A stretch of 64,000 bases of DNA, from the NCBI GenBank assembly GCA_023548195.1, contig JAJHZJ010000399.1:9580600-9644599 (forward strand). Reading direction: 5' to 3'. The stretch comes from Bettongia penicillata ogilbyi (lineage: Eukaryota > Chordata > Mammalia > Diprotodontia > Potoroidae). The notes beneath the pieces were generated by a model. It saw only the letters and a list, made by a program, of their open reading frames with translations. It was not told the origin of the DNA and made no database searches. Below are positions 22,990 through 34,879 of the stretch, piece by piece (position 1 is the first letter of the stretch; every line of letters starts with the position of its first letter). The position numbers were made by a program, and so were the translations under genes.

Positions 22990-24700
22990 CTATTCTCTTT
23001 GGACTCTTCAATTTTTCCTCCACTGGCTTCTTCCCAATTGCCTACAAATATGCTTAAGTTTTCCCATCCTAAAAATACCATTTTCTGTTTGATGTTGTTC
23101 CTGCCTCAGGCTAACATCCCTTTTTCTTCTTCTTCTTTTCCTTTAAACTTCTAGGAAAGCTTCATATTCACTTTACTACCACCAGCTAAACTCATCTGCC
23201 TCTAGCAATCGATCTTGCATGCCTACCACTCTAGAGAAACAGCTCTTGCCAAGGTCTCTACTGGCCTGATTTAATTTCCAAATTCAGTAGTTTCTTCTCA
23301 GTCCTCATCTTCTGTGACCTTGTTGCTATTTGATACCAATGACTATAACTCTTTCTTAATGCTCTCCTCTCTTGGCTTCCATGACGCTGTTCCATGCTAG
23401 CTTTCTTTCTACCTCTGCGGTCATTGTGTTACCTTTTCCTTTGGTGATTTCCCTTCCTTTGTGAAGCTTCTTTTCTTGGAATTCATCTCTTCTCTCTCTG
23501 TTTTCTTATTCATTAATTTTATTCACCCCCCTAGCTCTTGTGATGACTTCCATTCAGATAATATTACCATTTATCCCCAGCCCTGACCTCTTTTCCCAGT
23601 TCCAAATACACTTGTCTGGCTGTCATGTCTTTAGCAGGACATCATATCGCAACTTCAAACCTGGCCAAAACTGACCTTGCTCATAATTTGCTCCTTTTGA
23701 TTTTTCTGCATTTTTGTCAATAGTACCAACATTTACTCAATAAACAGTATTCAAAAGGTCAGTACTATTTTTTGAAATCTTTTCCATCACCTCTCATATC
23801 CAATTAATTTGTTGTTGTTCAGTGGTTTCAGTTGTGTCTGACTCAGTGACCTCATTTGGGGTTTTCTTGGCAAAGATACTGGAGTAGTTTGCTAGTTCCT
23901 TCTCCAACTCATTTTACAGATGAGTTAACTGAGGCAAACAGGGTTATGTGACTTGCCCAGGATCATACAGCTAGTAAGTGTCTGAAGCCAGATTTAAACT
24001 CATAAAGATAAGACTTCCAGACTCCAGGCCCAGCACTCTGTCTACTGTGCTACTTAGCTACCCTTCAATTAATTACTAATTTCCATAAATTTTATCCTTT
24101 GAACTTTTTTTCATATTTATCCTTTTCTTATTGTAGCCACTACTGTAGTGACTTTGATTTGCATATATGTGGACTACTGCCAAAGCCTCCCAAAAGCCTT
24201 ACCCTTCCTCCATTCTCTCTCTCCCTTAAGCCACCCTTCATACCGACTTATTTATGAATCTGACCAAGTCTCTCTTTTGCTCAAAAGTCTTCCATGGCTC
24301 CCCAGTGTTTACTGAGTAAAGTTCAAACACCTTCACCTCACATTCAAGGCCCTCCACCACCTGGTGTCATCTTACTTTTCTAGCTTTATCTCATATTAGT
24401 TTTCTGATGGTCTCTATATTCTATTTCAAGTGAACTAATTTACTGTTTTCTGAAAATATCCTTGGTTTCATAGACCTTCATGACTCTGGTCATGCTTTTC
24501 CCCATCGCGGAAATGTCCCCTTTCCCACCTGTTGAAATCTTATGTATAAAGCTCAATTCAAACACTGCCTTCTTGAGAAAGATTTTTCTGATTGCCTCTC
24601 TCAGGAGTGACCTTCCCATTAAGACCTTTAATAACTGTTTTGCAACTCTTTAGTACATGTAACCTTACTCAACGTCTTATCAGCACTTCGGAAATTATAT
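22990..24700 (+). mobile_element. L2 LINE ORF2 and 3' region, split by a MAR1 SINE
   Basis: Forward-strand L2 words include CTCTTGGCTTCCATGACGCT (from the RT region), CAGTGTTTACTGAGTAAAGT, TTCAAACACC, ACATTCAAGGCCCTCCACCA and AGAAAGATTTTTCTGATTGC. These correspond to the L2 ORF2 C-terminus and 3' UTR. Diverged and full of stops; no active protein remains. A MAR1 SINE occupies 23810-24065. Confidence 0.75.
23810..24065 (-). repeat. MAR1-type SINE with target-site duplication
   Basis: Plus-strand text runs from GTTGTTGTTCAGTGGTTTCA, GTTGTGTCTGACTCAGTGAC and GGGTTTTCTTGGCAAAGATA through TGACTTGCCCAGGATCATAC to CTACTGTGCTACTTAGCTAC. This is the reverse complement of a tRNA head, CORE and RTE-derived tail. 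Both sides carry CAATTAATT (about 23801 and 24066), the duplicated target. Confidence 0.92.
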
Positions 24701-24794
24701 TAGCTATGGAAAACATGGGATTTGATGGTAAAAATGTGATTTGTACATAATCTTCCTTGAAGACACAGGAGAACAGAAAAGTAGAGTAGAAGCA

Positions 24795-24960
24795 ATCTGG
24801 GTTTGAATAGTGGCTGGCTTTCTATTTAGCTGTGTTACTAACTCTAGGCAAGTTACCTACATTTTCTGAGTCACACTTTGATCATCTACAAAATAGGGAG
24901 GGCATCTGAAGAGCCAGCTTTATAAGGTTGTTGTTAAAAAAAGAATTTTTAAAATTGTAA
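24795..24960 (+). repeat. CORE-SINE fragment
   Basis: GTAGAAGCAATCTGGGTTTG, AGCTGTGTTACTAACTCTAG, GCAAGTTACCTACATTTTCT and GGCATCTGAAGAGCCAGCTT, then AAGGTTGTTG, follow the MIR/MON1 order in diverged form. Confidence 0.6.
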
Positions 24961-25254
24961 AGTACAAGGAAAACTGAAGGGAGGATGGTAAATAAAGGCA
25001 CAACCTGTGTTTTATAATTTAATTTATATTTAATTTTATAATTTTATAATTTAATTGTTTAGAATGAATAGAATTTAGAATTTAGAATGAATAATGTTTG
25101 AGGTTAGTTTGCCATGCTTAAGTGATGTTGTTAATTACCTGTCAATAACCACACTGCATAGGGGAGCTCCTGGAAAATTTTAATATTTATTGATGAGACC
25201 TTTAAAAAATAGAGTGTTTCTCCTTCCTCACTTTTAAGAAATGGACTGTTTGTC

Positions 25255-25616
25255 ACAGGACATTATCATCATCATAGCTAGCAATTACATAGCTCTTTAA
25301 AAGTATGTTGAGAGCTTCACATATGTAACTCATTTGATCTTCATAATAATAGTACCTAGTGTGTTATTGTTTAGTCATTTCAGCTGTATCTGACTCTTTG
25401 TGACCCAATTTGGGGTTTCCTTGGCAAAGATACCAGAATGGTTTGCCATTTCTTTCTCCAACTCTTTTTATAGATGAGAAAAATGAGGCCAACAAGGTTA
25501 AGTGACTTGTCCAGCGTGACCCAGCTAGTTAAGTGTCTGAGGGCAGATTTGAACTTGGGAAGATGAGTTTGTCTGACTTCAGACCCAGCACTCTGTCCAC
25601 TCTGCCACCCAGCCAC
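25255..25616 (-). repeat. MIR tail fragment and MAR1-type SINE
   Basis: 25362-25616 reads TTGTTTAGTCATTTCAGCTG, GGGTTTCCTTGGCAAAGATA, AAGTGACTTGTCCAGCGTGA and CCACCCAGCCACC, a reverse MAR1. 25262-25350 (CATAGCTCTTTAAAAGTATG, CTCATTTGATCTTCATAATA) resembles a reverse MIR tail. Confidence 0.85.
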
Positions 25617-26659
25617 CAAAGCTTCATCAAGTCTCCAGAGGGGAGGCCAGATATAAATCAGGTAAAAACCTATTTTCTCCTTCTTTTGGTGTGATTTTGT
25701 ATGATTTTGAGCTTTTAGAAATCAGGGATTATTTTTGTATGTCCAATTTTGGCAATATCAAATAGAATAGACACATAATGATGTAATGATGAAATGCATA
25801 GATGAGTGAGGGAGAGACCAGGACATATTAAACTATTGATTATGGCCTTAAAATACTATTTATTAAATTTCATGCCTTATTTAACCAAATGAAAGGGTTA
25901 AACATTGCTTTCCATGTCATTTATATATCTATTCCATGAGACCAGGAGTCAGTAAAGAAACCAGCTGTATGAGTGTTTATAGCTTTTGATGAAAGACTAC
26001 TCTGATAATGTTGATTTGAAGCTGTCAGAAGGAAAGAATTTCCATGCTTGTATCACAAGAAAATTCAAATGAAAAAGAATTTATTTTATCAGGAACTGTA
26101 ACTAGTCATCACCTGAGATAAGATTGACTTGAGTTTTTCCAAGTTAAGTAGGAGTACTGTAACCTTTTCTGGATCTAATGGTAACATGTCGTGTCAGAGA
26201 AAGGCCTTTGTCAAGGTGAAGAAAGATCAAGAGTGAATAAATGGTAGACAAAAAGGCTAGAAGACGGCTCTGCAGTGAGCCATGTGTGCTGAGAAAGGCA
26301 TAAACTTTGCTCATCATTCAGTGATATCATCAGTGAAGTCATTTTCAAAATCTCCAGAGAAAAGTGTATACTTTGGAAATGTTTGTTGAATTGCATTCTA
26401 CCAGTCAATGTGCTCATATTTCCCCTATCTTAAAAGAGGATCAGAGCTAAATCAAAGATTCGCTTGCTCTAGCTCCTCTTCTGAGCTAGTATCTTCATTT
26501 TTCCCTTCTTGTCTTTATTGGCAAATTTCTAGGAAGAGTAATCTGTGTTATCGCTACTTTCTCAGTACTAATGCATTCTACAATGTTACTGCCTCCTCTG
26601 TTCTACTGAAACTGCTCACTCCAAGATCAATTTTTGTCCTGTCCCCCCCAAAAATGCCA
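25617..26659. other. intronic sequence, nothing recognised
   Basis: Unique AT-rich DNA. No repeat core or exon border that I can support. Confidence 0.5.
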
Positions 26660-26775
26660 AATACAGTTAGTTTCCTCAACTGTAAAAAATGGGGATGACA
26701 ATAACCTTCCAGGGTTAAAATGAACTAATAATTATAAAGCACTTAGCACAGTGCCTGGCATTTTAGCTAACATCA
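26660..26775 (+). repeat. CORE-SINE 3' fragment
   Basis: AGTTTCCTCAACTGTAAAAA, ATGGGGATGACAATAACCTT, TATAAAGCACTTAGCACAGT and GCCTGGCA match the SINE tail at 19600-19720. A CATCAT run follows. Confidence 0.7.
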
Positions 26776-27549
26776 TCATCATCATCATTGCTATTATAAT
26801 TTTCAGTTCTCATCCCCCTGTGAGGTATCTGATGTACTTAAGACTAGTGATTGTCCTCTCTTTCCTTCACATTTCAGAGCTCTAGAAAGTCTAGATTTTC
26901 CAAATTTGGCAAAATGTCTCTTAAAATTAGCCAAACTTTTAGAGCAAATTATTACATTCAAAAAAGTTCAGGACACAATTTCTGTTGATTAATAATTTTA
27001 TTAATAATGCTAGCATATTACCAATAAATAAAATGAGTCAGTGACATTCTCAAATGCCAAAGGTGAATCATGGTGGTGATGGGTTTTATGTCCTTTGAAG
27101 AGTGGGTGTTCCTGAGGGTAGCAATCAACTCTGATTGGTTAATAATTAATGAGAGAGAATGAATATTATAATGATAGGTGAATCTAATCTAATAAGGGAT
27201 GGGGGAATGTAGCTTTGATCATGTAACTTATTTCAAAATCACCCCTAGCCTTGGGGAAATCTAGACAAAGGGTCTATGTCTCCCCATTCTCCTGTACCCC
27301 TTCCTGACACCTCCCAAGCCTGAGCAGAACACAATGGACTGGGAGTTTCACCTTAGATTAAATTCCTTGTAAGGTTGGATGGGGTAGTAATATCTTGATT
27401 GAGGAGAATATAAATCCTATCTACTAGGATAGGATCCTAGGATCCGATCAGCATCTGTCCCTCAGATGCTGAGCCTAGAAATGAAGACTTTAGAAAAAAG
27501 GGGGAGAACTTTAGATTTCCCCAAATCATTGGTTATTAATCATTTCTCT
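26776..27549. other. intronic sequence, nothing recognised
   Basis: No supported feature; a short GATCCTAGGATCC-type palindromic cluster at 27430-27445 is noted only as composition. Confidence 0.45.
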
Positions 27550-27680
27550 CATTATCAATCAATCAACAAGTGTTTACTAAATGCCTATTGAGTTCCAGAC
27601 ACTGTGCTAGGTGCTGAGGGAACAAAGACATAAATTAAACTTTGTTCTCAAGGAATTCATACTATAGCATACAAAGGCAA
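27550..27680 (-). repeat. L2 3' terminus fragment
   Basis: CAATCAACAAGTGTTTACTA, ATGCCTATTGAGTTCCAGAC, ACTGTGCTAGGTGCTGAGGG and TCTCAAGGAATTCATACTAT are the reverse complement of the L2 3' end. Confidence 0.8.
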
Positions 27681-27740
27681 TCAGCTCTATGAATATAATA
27701 TTACCCCCTCCTCCATTTGGTACCTTTGTAACCATTCTTT

Positions 27741-28039
27741 TTTTTTAAATTAAATTATTTTATTTGTTTTTAGTATTTGACAATCACTTCCATGTATCTC
27801 AGATTTTTTTCCCCTACCTTTCTCTCATTCCCCTTTCTCTCCCCCCTCCCTTCCTGAGGTGGTGTACAATCTTACATAGGTTCTACATGTACTTTCCTAT
27901 TAAATACATGTTGTACAGAAGAATTAAAATGAATGGGAGAAACCCTAAAATAAAACAAAACAAAATACAAAAGAAAATGGTCTGTTTCTATATGTGATCT
28001 AATTCCATAGTTCCTTTTCTGGATGTGGAAGGCATTTTG
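27741..28039 (-). mobile_element. short 5'-truncated L1 with target-site duplication
   Basis: A T-rich start (minus-strand poly(A) tail) is followed by TCACTTCCATGTATCTCAGA, CAATCTTACATAGGTTCTAC, GAATGAATGGGAGAAACC-like words and TTTTCTGGATGTGGAAGGCA. This is the L1 3' UTR on the minus strand. TGTAACCATTCTTT flanks both ends (27727-27740 and 28040-28053). Confidence 0.9.
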
Positions 28040-28109
28040 TGTAACCATTCTTTTCATACAAATTTCATATAATTTAGCTACTTGCTTCATAGCTGCATGG
28101 GTCTGTATC

Positions 28110-29820
28110 CGTTTACCAATTCAATAAACATTTACCAAGTTTTTACTATATGTACATGTGTACATATACATGTATATATATGTATATATGTACTATATAT
28201 ACTCACATTTACTATATGTTCCAGGCACTGTGCTAAAAGCCAGGGATACAAAATGAGGCAAGATAGTCCCTGTCCTCAAGGAGAATACAATCTATTGAAA
28301 GAGACAACATGCAAACCAGTATATATAAAGCAAACCAATATATACAAAGCAAACCATCTATAGAGATAACAGAAGGAAGGCACTGGAATTAAAAGGTATT
28401 GGAAAATGCTTCCTGTAGGAGGTGAGATTTTAGTTAAGACTTAAAGGAAGCCAGTGAGGGCAGTAGTCAGAATGGAAGAGGGAGAGCATTCCAGACACGC
28501 GGGACAGCTAGAGAGAGTGTTTGGAGACAAAAGATGGAATGAATTGTTCATGAACTAAACAGAAGGCCAGCATCACTAGATCAGAGAGCATGTATTAGGG
28601 AATAAAGTGTAAGAAGACTCGAAAAGTAGGAGGGGGCTAGGATATGAAGGGCTTTGAATACCAAAGTATTTTATATTTGCTCCTGAATGCAATGGGAAGC
28701 CACTGGAGTTTACTGAGTGGTGTGTGTGTGTGAGTGTGTGTGTGTGTGTGTGCGCGCGCGCGGAAAATCAGTTTATGACTGAATGGAAAAGGGAATATAG
28801 TTGGGAAAAGACTTGAGGCAGGCAGACCCATCAGTAGGCTACTGTAGTAGTCAAGACATGAGGTGACAAGTTGTGTGTTGGGGGGGAACTTTAGAGGGAA
28901 AGATAAGGAGTTTGGTTTTGGATATGTTGAGTTTAAGATGTCCACCAGTCATCCAGTTCATAATATCCGAAAAGCAGTTGGAGATAAGAGATTGGACGTC
29001 AGCAGAGAAATGAGGCAGGAAAGGTAGACTGGGAAATCATCAACATAAAAATGGTAATTAAATCCATGAAAGCTACTGAGATCACTAAGTGAAAGAATAA
29101 AATGGGAGAAGAGAAGGGGGACCAGGACAGAACCTGAGGGATACCTATTGCTAGAGGGCATGATCTGGAGAAGGATCCAGCAAAGGACTCAGAGAAGGAC
29201 AGTCAGATAGGAAGGAAGACAACCAAGAGAAAGTGGTGATCTGAAAACGTAGAGAGCAGATTGTAAGAAGGAGAAGAGAGTGAACAACTGTGTCAAAGGC
29301 TACAGAAAATGAGGATTGAAAAAAGGCCATCATCTTTGACAACTAAAAGATCATTAGTATCTTCAGAAAGAGCAGTTTTCATGGAATGATAAGGTCAGAA
29401 GCCAGATTATAAGAAATTAAGAGGATAGTCAAAGAAGAGAAAGAAAGTGGAGGCACCTTTTGTAGAAAACCTTTTTGTACAACAACTTTTGGACAGAAGA
29501 GAAATAGGACAATAGCAGGGATAGAAGGATCAAGGGTTTTTCAGGATGTGGGAGACACATGCAACTTTGTATGCAGTGGTTTATGAGCCAGTAGAGATAG
29601 AGAGATTAAAAATAAGTGAATGAGTGGGTATGATGGAGGGGCAATCTGTTGGAAGAGAAGGGATGGAATGGGATCACATCAATATGGTAGATACCTTAGT
29701 AAGAAATAAGGTAACTTCATTATGTGAAAGAGGGATGAAAAAGGAGAGAGTGGCAAAAGGCCCTTGAGTGATAGGAGATGAGGACGAGGGGAGAAGAGGG
29801 AATTCATGGCAAATGGTCTC
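28110..29820 (-). mobile_element. L2 LINE, 3' UTR back through reverse transcriptase
   Basis: Minus-strand translations keep reverse transcriptase text. 29151-29342 reads VAFDTVVHSLLL, where L2-type RTs have a similar AAFDTVDH motif. 28958-29161 reads GSVLVPLLFSHFILSLSDL then NYHFYVDDFPVYLS, the catalytic F/YxDD box (here YVDD). The 3' end begins near 28120 with AATAAACATTTACCAAGTTT and GGCACTGTGCTAAAAGCCAG. Many stops separate the pieces, so it is dead. Confidence 0.85.
28717..28763. repeat. (GT)n/(GC)n microsatellite in L2
   Basis: GT units interrupted once and ending in GCGCGCGCGCGG. The alternating purine-pyrimidine run could form Z-DNA. Confidence 0.95.
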
Positions 29821-29864
29821 AATTTTTTTTTTCTGTAAAATATGAGCCCAGGTTTTCAGATTTC

Positions 29865-29995
29865 ACTCAGCCAGTCAGTCAAAAAGCATTTATTAGGCAC
29901 TTTTTATTTGCCACCCCTGTGCCAAGCAATGAGAATTTAGAAAGATAGCCCCTGCCTTCAGGGACCTTACATACTAACAAGGAAACACAACACAT
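29865..29995 (-). repeat. second L2 3' terminus fragment
   Basis: GTCAAAAAGCATTTATTAGG, CTGTGCCAAGCAATGAGAAT and GCCTTCAGGGACCTTACATA restart the L2 3' end, so this is a separate copy from the one at 28110-29820. Confidence 0.75.
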
Positions 29996-31296
29996 GAAAG
30001 AAAGCATGGCATAAGGCATGGTAGAGAAAGCCTGTGAACCTGGAAGAGCTGCCTGGTCTGGCACTTTGCTTAAATGGAGGTTCTTGGGAGAGTCATCCAA
30101 TCAGATGAAGAGGCAGCAGAGGCTGAGCTTCCATGTATAAATTCTACTCCAGGCCTAGACTGAATTTCTAGAATGAAGAAGTTTCTGGGGCATGCTATAG
30201 AAAATCCAGAGTACATTTTGGAGAGGAACGAAGTTTCTGCTCTGTATATTATTGTATTATATTGTGTTATTCTGTAGATTAATTACATTATTAATATAAT
30301 ATGTTATCCTCCATTCTGTCCTTCTCCTCCTGGTAAATGCCATCAGGAAACTGTGGACAAAATCCACTTTGGGATTCAAAAGTTTGCTATGCCATTCTGA
30401 AGACCTTGGTTTATATGCTTTTAACCTGATCGTGGTCAAGTATAATTTTCAGCAAAAGTAATTCCAATGGCTCAAGGATAGAAGGTAAAAAGGTTTGAGA
30501 AGCATATTACATACATTATCTCATTTGACAAAATGAGATGACATAAAGCAAAGTGAAAAAGGACCTGTCAAGTTGAATAAAGGAGTGACATTTCATACTG
30601 TTTTTCCTCACTTGAGAATCAAAGTGTGACAAGAACAAAGGATTTTGGATGCCTAAGTTCATCTCAATGGAGTTTCCTTAATTTAATCACAAGGCATTGG
30701 GAGCTCGGAATATTTTGTAAAGAGACAGCACATCTGTGGCAATTAAAATTGGATTAATTTTCTTTTTTGAAGTCATTGCATGTCTAAAGACTTCCTGTTC
30801 TGGAAAGATCAATCAGAAATGAGTGTCTAATTAAAAGCTCAGCCTGAGTTCTCTTCAGAATGAAATACTTTCCTTGGCAAGTGGTGCAACAGCTTTGAGT
30901 AGCACACATATAGCAATCAAGGTGTTTCACATTACTGGAGTGTGTTGGGTCTTAGTGGACCCATAATGATGACAAATGATTCATGAAAGACCCTACCAGA
31001 TGGTACTGAGTAACACACTTAAGGTTCTGGATTAGAAAAAATAGAACAGGACAGTATTTGCAAAGTCTCATTCTGTCTTTTGCAGCTATGCTGAAATGAA
31101 CATCTGTTTCTTTAACACCACACAAACTTTTTACAATGCTCCAGTGGTGCGGTTAAAACTCTCACCAGCTTATTAACAATGTCACTGGGATCTTTATTCC
31201 CAGTTGCTGCTGGAATGGTAATAGCAGAAAGGTCAAATTCATTTCTCAGTTCTCCAGACATGGTAAGTGCTATCCTTTGTACTTTATAGTGACTTC
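29996..31296. other. intronic sequence, nothing recognised
   Basis: Unique DNA. The minus-strand frame at 31112-31303 was checked for exon borders and palladin similarity, without result. Confidence 0.5.
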
Positions 31297-31870
31297 TAAT
31301 CAACTAATCAATTCATCAACCAAAAAAGTGTTTCTTAATTAACTAATTACTATTTGCCAGATACCATTTTAGATCCAAAAGAAAGAAAGACAAAAATGAA
31401 ACAGTCTCTGCTCTCATGAAATTTACATTTTAGGACATTTGTAGGACAAATTCTTAAGTTAGGAAGATATTAAACCCAAAATAATGTTCATATGGGTTAT
31501 TTTTACTTAAAAGGTAACAGCAAACCACGGAATTATGGAATTGAGAGCTAGAAAGGATACCAGAATCCCAGGATTTTAGATTTGGAAAGGACCACTGAGG
31601 TCATTTAGTTCAAATGCTCTGAGAAAGTCTCTTATAACAAAGTAAAATAATTTAGGAAAACTAACAATAACATTGCCTTCATCTGAACTACTAGGCACAT
31701 AGGTGGAATTACTATGTTATCACAATAAAATAGATTTTTTTACAAAAATAAATAAAATGAGTTTTTTACACACATTTTTTAAACTAGAAGACTTTTATGG
31801 ATCTTTTAGTCTAATTCTCCACCTCCCTTTTTTACAGATGAGGAAACCGAGGCACATATTTAGGCTTCAA
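31297..31870 (-). repeat. L2 terminus and MIR fragments
   Basis: 31297-31450 has CAATTCATCAACCAAAAAAG, TTTGCCAGATACCATTTTAG and TCTGCTCTCATGAAATTTAC (reverse L2 end). 31530-31620 and 31795-31865 carry separated pieces of a reverse MIR (TTTGGAAAGGACCACTGAGG; ACAGATGAGGAAACCGAGGC), perhaps split by an insertion. Confidence 0.55.
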
Positions 31871-32309
31871 ACATATGCCCACTGATTGGAATAGAAGTCC
31901 CAGCAAAACTAATTGGTACTGCTTGGCTATAGTAATAAAGATCCAGAAAGGAGAACTCATCTGTACCTATTTGGATAATTTGTTTTCAGAGGGATGCAAA
32001 TCTAACCCCCATAATCAGTCCCATCTTGTTAGAGAAATGCTCTCAGAATCTCCCAGAGCACAAGTCCAGAATCAGGGCATTATGTGGGTCTCTTCAGTTG
32101 TTCTCTGTATAATGGTGCCGGAGGATGGCACTCTAATATCTTCACTAACTCCTTATCCTCTTCCCAGTACAAAATGGGTAGGGGCTGAAGGACAGGTAAA
32201 GGCCAACCCTTCCTGTAAGTGTGAATTGTGGGGAGGATCTGAGCAAAGCCTTGTCTTTCTGTGTTTCTGAATATACAGCCCTGTGCCCGGCAAAAACTTG
32301 AATACTATC
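31871..32309. other. intronic sequence, nothing recognised
   Basis: A 131-codon plus-strand frame (31875-32270) is open but has no recognisable domain, splice borders or homology. Confidence 0.5.
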
Positions 32310-32530
32310 TCTAGGTAGCTAGGTGTGCAGTGCATAAAGTCTTGCACTGAGAGTCAGGAAGAGCTGAGTTTGATTCCTGCCTCAGACATCTAGTAGTTGT
32401 GCGATGCTGTATTGCCTCTTAATCTCAGTTGCTTCATCTTTAAAATGGAGAAAATAATAGCAGTTTTATGAGGATCAAATCAGATAACCCAACCTTGCAA
32501 ACTGTAAGGCACTTTATAAGTGCTAGCAAT
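32310..32530 (+). repeat. CORE-SINE (MON1-type)
   Basis: TAGGTAGCTAGGTGTGCAGT, GAGTCAGGAAGAGCTGAGTT, CTGCCTCAGACATCTAGTAG, GCTTCATCTTTAAAATGGAG, AAAATAATAGCAGTTTTATG and AAGGCACTTTATAAGTGC in the usual order. Confidence 0.85.
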
Positions 32531-32775
32531 TATTTAGCTACCAATCTATCATCTATCTACCTACCACCTACCTACCCATCCTATCTACCCACCTATATTA
32601 TCTATCATCTACCAATCTATTGTCTATCTCTACCTATTATCTATCTACCCCCTCCTCCCTCCCTCCCTTTCTTCCCCCCTTTCTCTTCCCCAGCATCTAT
32701 CTTTATCTGCCCATGCTATCTATTTTTTCTATCATCTATATATCAACATCTATGTACCACACATCCTACGTATCC
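32531..32775. repeat. degenerate (ATCT)n/(CTAC)n array
   Basis: A 240-bp pyrimidine-rich stretch of ATCT, CTAC and CCTCC units directly after the SINE tail, possibly grown from it. Confidence 0.9.
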
Positions 32776-32888
32776 CTTTCATTAGAATGAGAGTCAACAT
32801 ATTTAAATGATATCACAAAAGATTTAAGTTAGGAATAAGGAGAAATTTCCTCATTTCAAGGCTTATGCAGTTCACTATTGAAAGAATG

Positions 32889-33089
32889 TCTTCTTCAGTT
32901 GTTTCAGTCTTGTCCAACTGTTAATGACCCTATTTGGGGTTTTCTTGGCAAAGATACTGGAGTAGTTTGCCATTTCTTTCTCTAGCTCATTTTACAGATG
33001 AGGAAATGGAGGCAAATAGGGGTGACTTGCCCAGGGTCACACTAGTGTCTGAGGCTACATTTGAACTCAGGAAGATGAGCCTCCCTGCC
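32889..33089 (-). repeat. MAR1-type SINE
   Basis: TCAGTTGTTTCAGTCTTGTC, GGGGTTTTCTTGGCAAAGAT, CATTTTACAGATGAGGAAAT, GGGTGACTTGCCCAGGGTCA and TTTGAACTCAGGAAGATGAG: reverse MAR1, cut before the tRNA-head end. Confidence 0.88.
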
Positions 33090-33430
33090 ATTGTTAGAAT
33101 GTATCAGGTGTCTTATTGTATATTGCCTTGTATTGTGAGGAAGACCCAGTTGCTATCCTTTTGGAATTTAACAATCTCTAAGGTATCAGACACACTGAAA
33201 TATAATAAAAAAGGAATTACAGAATTTTTTTCTTTACAAAAGTTACAAAAAGCCAACATCAGAACAAAGGGATTGCCTTTAGACATGAGAAAAAGGCAAG
33301 CTACCATTCTGTAGTCTTAAAGATTCATTTTCCTGGTGACTGACACTAACACAGGAATATCAGATACAACTTTTCTCCTTCATGATAGTCACTTATGTTT
33401 CCTTTTATCAAGTATTGCTAGGAGTGATTA
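33090..33430. other. intronic sequence between SINE and L1
   Basis: No supported feature; includes the pre-insertion side of the L1 target at 33431-33448. Confidence 0.5.
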
Positions 33431-33448
33431 TAGGCTTTTAGGATTCTT

Positions 33449-34297
33449 CTCTTTTTTTTTAAGCAGCTTTATTTCTTTAATTTATTTGTTTTTAGTTTTC
33501 AACAATCATTTCCAGAAGTTTTAAATTTTCTTTCCCTCCCTCTCCCTTCCCTTCCTGAGAACACACAATCTTATATGGGTTCTACATATACAATCCTACT
33601 AGACACGTTTTCGTATTAGTCATGTTGAGTAGAAGAACTGAAATGAATGGGAGAAACCATGAGAAAAACTAAACCAAAACAAAACATAACACAAGAGAAA
33701 ACAGTCTGCTTCATTCTGTGTTCTGATTGCATAGTTCTTTCTCTGGATGTGGATGGCATTTTGCATCAAGAGTCCTTTGGGAATGTTTTAGGTCCTTGCA
33801 TTGCTATGAAGGGCTAAGTCTATCAGTAACAGCCCTCATACCCTGTGGTTGCTACCGTGTATAATGTTCTCCTGGTTCTGCTCATTTCACTCAGCATCAG
33901 TTCATATAAGTCTTTCCAGGTTTTTCTGAAGTCTGACTGTTCATCATTTCTTATAGCACAATAGTATTCCATTACATTCATATACCACAACTTGTTTAGC
34001 TATTCTCCAATTGATGGGCATTCCCTCAATTTCCAGTTTTTGCCCACCACAAAAAAACTGCTATAACTATTTTTGTATATGTGTGACATTTTCCAATTTT
34101 AATGATCTCTTTGGGATATAGCCCTAGAAGTGATATTACTGGGTCAAAGGATATGCACATTTTTATAGTCCTTTGGACATAGTTCCAAATTGCTCTGCAG
34201 AATGGTTGGATCAGCTCACAGCTGCACCAACAATGAATTAGTGTTGGAACTCTCCTACATTTTCTCCAACATTTATCATCTTCCTGTTTTGTCATGT
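33449..34297 (-). mobile_element. 5'-truncated L1, ORF2 C-terminus and 3' UTR
   Basis: Minus-strand L1. Near 34026-34295 the translation keeps the ORF2 C-terminal text with RVPTLIHCWCSCELIQPF and CISFDPVISLLGLYPKEI. The 3' UTR and T-run (poly(A) on the minus strand) lie at 33449-33700. The flanks repeat TAGGCTTTAGGATTCTT at 33431-33448 (one extra T) and 34298-34314, a 17-bp target-site duplication. Well preserved relative to the L1 at 3100. Confidence 0.93.
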
Positions 34298-34314
34298 TAG
34301 GCTTTAGGATTCTT

Positions 34315-34879
34315 AATGGTGCTCAGAAAGGCAGAGCTAGAGCTAGCAAAGGGCAATCAGGGCTCTCCTCTAGAGTGGTAGCATCTTGTGGAAAGGGGGA
34401 TGAATCTTCCCAGAAATGGCTTCTGATACCATGCCTTGGCTAAAGAATCCCTGCTGGCTCATGCTGCCATGTAGTGCTCTTCCCATCTCCATCAAGGTTT
34501 TGCTGTCAATGAGTCCCTTTTATACCAAGTGCCCCCAGAACAGTTTTGACTATGGTGACTCCAAGGTGATTATTAACTTTGGCTCTAAACACAGGTTCTA
34601 ATATACTCCATAAGTCAATCACTACCTAAGGCACCTTGCAACATGAGCATAGATGTCTCAATGGTTAATGCAAAGATACCATAACTCAACTCTGGGCTTT
34701 TTGCAGTTGAAAATTGGGGTGTCTACATATTCTCCCTTTGTCAGGATCTCTCCGTACTAGAAGATTATAATTCCTTCCTTACAGGATCTGAGTTAACATT
34801 CACTTGAATCCTGAGGGAAAAAGCCATAAATAGCTTCAAAATGGCTTTTGATCTTTACTTGAAAGAATAACACAAGGCC
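34315..34879. other. intronic sequence, nothing recognised
   Basis: Slightly richer in GC than neighbours; a 61-codon frame at 34416-34601 is not recognisable. Confidence 0.45.

Noticed and set aside
27425..27450. GGATCCTAGGATCC-like palindrome as a regulatory site
   Set aside because: Short and without supporting context; chance is sufficient.
31875..32270. 131-codon plus-strand frame
   Set aside because: No domain, no similarity I recognise, opposite strand to the host gene, and no splice-site support.
32531..32775. Possible CRISPR-like or satellite array
   Set aside because: Units are 4-bp ATCT/CTAC microsatellite steps without spacers, in a vertebrate genome.
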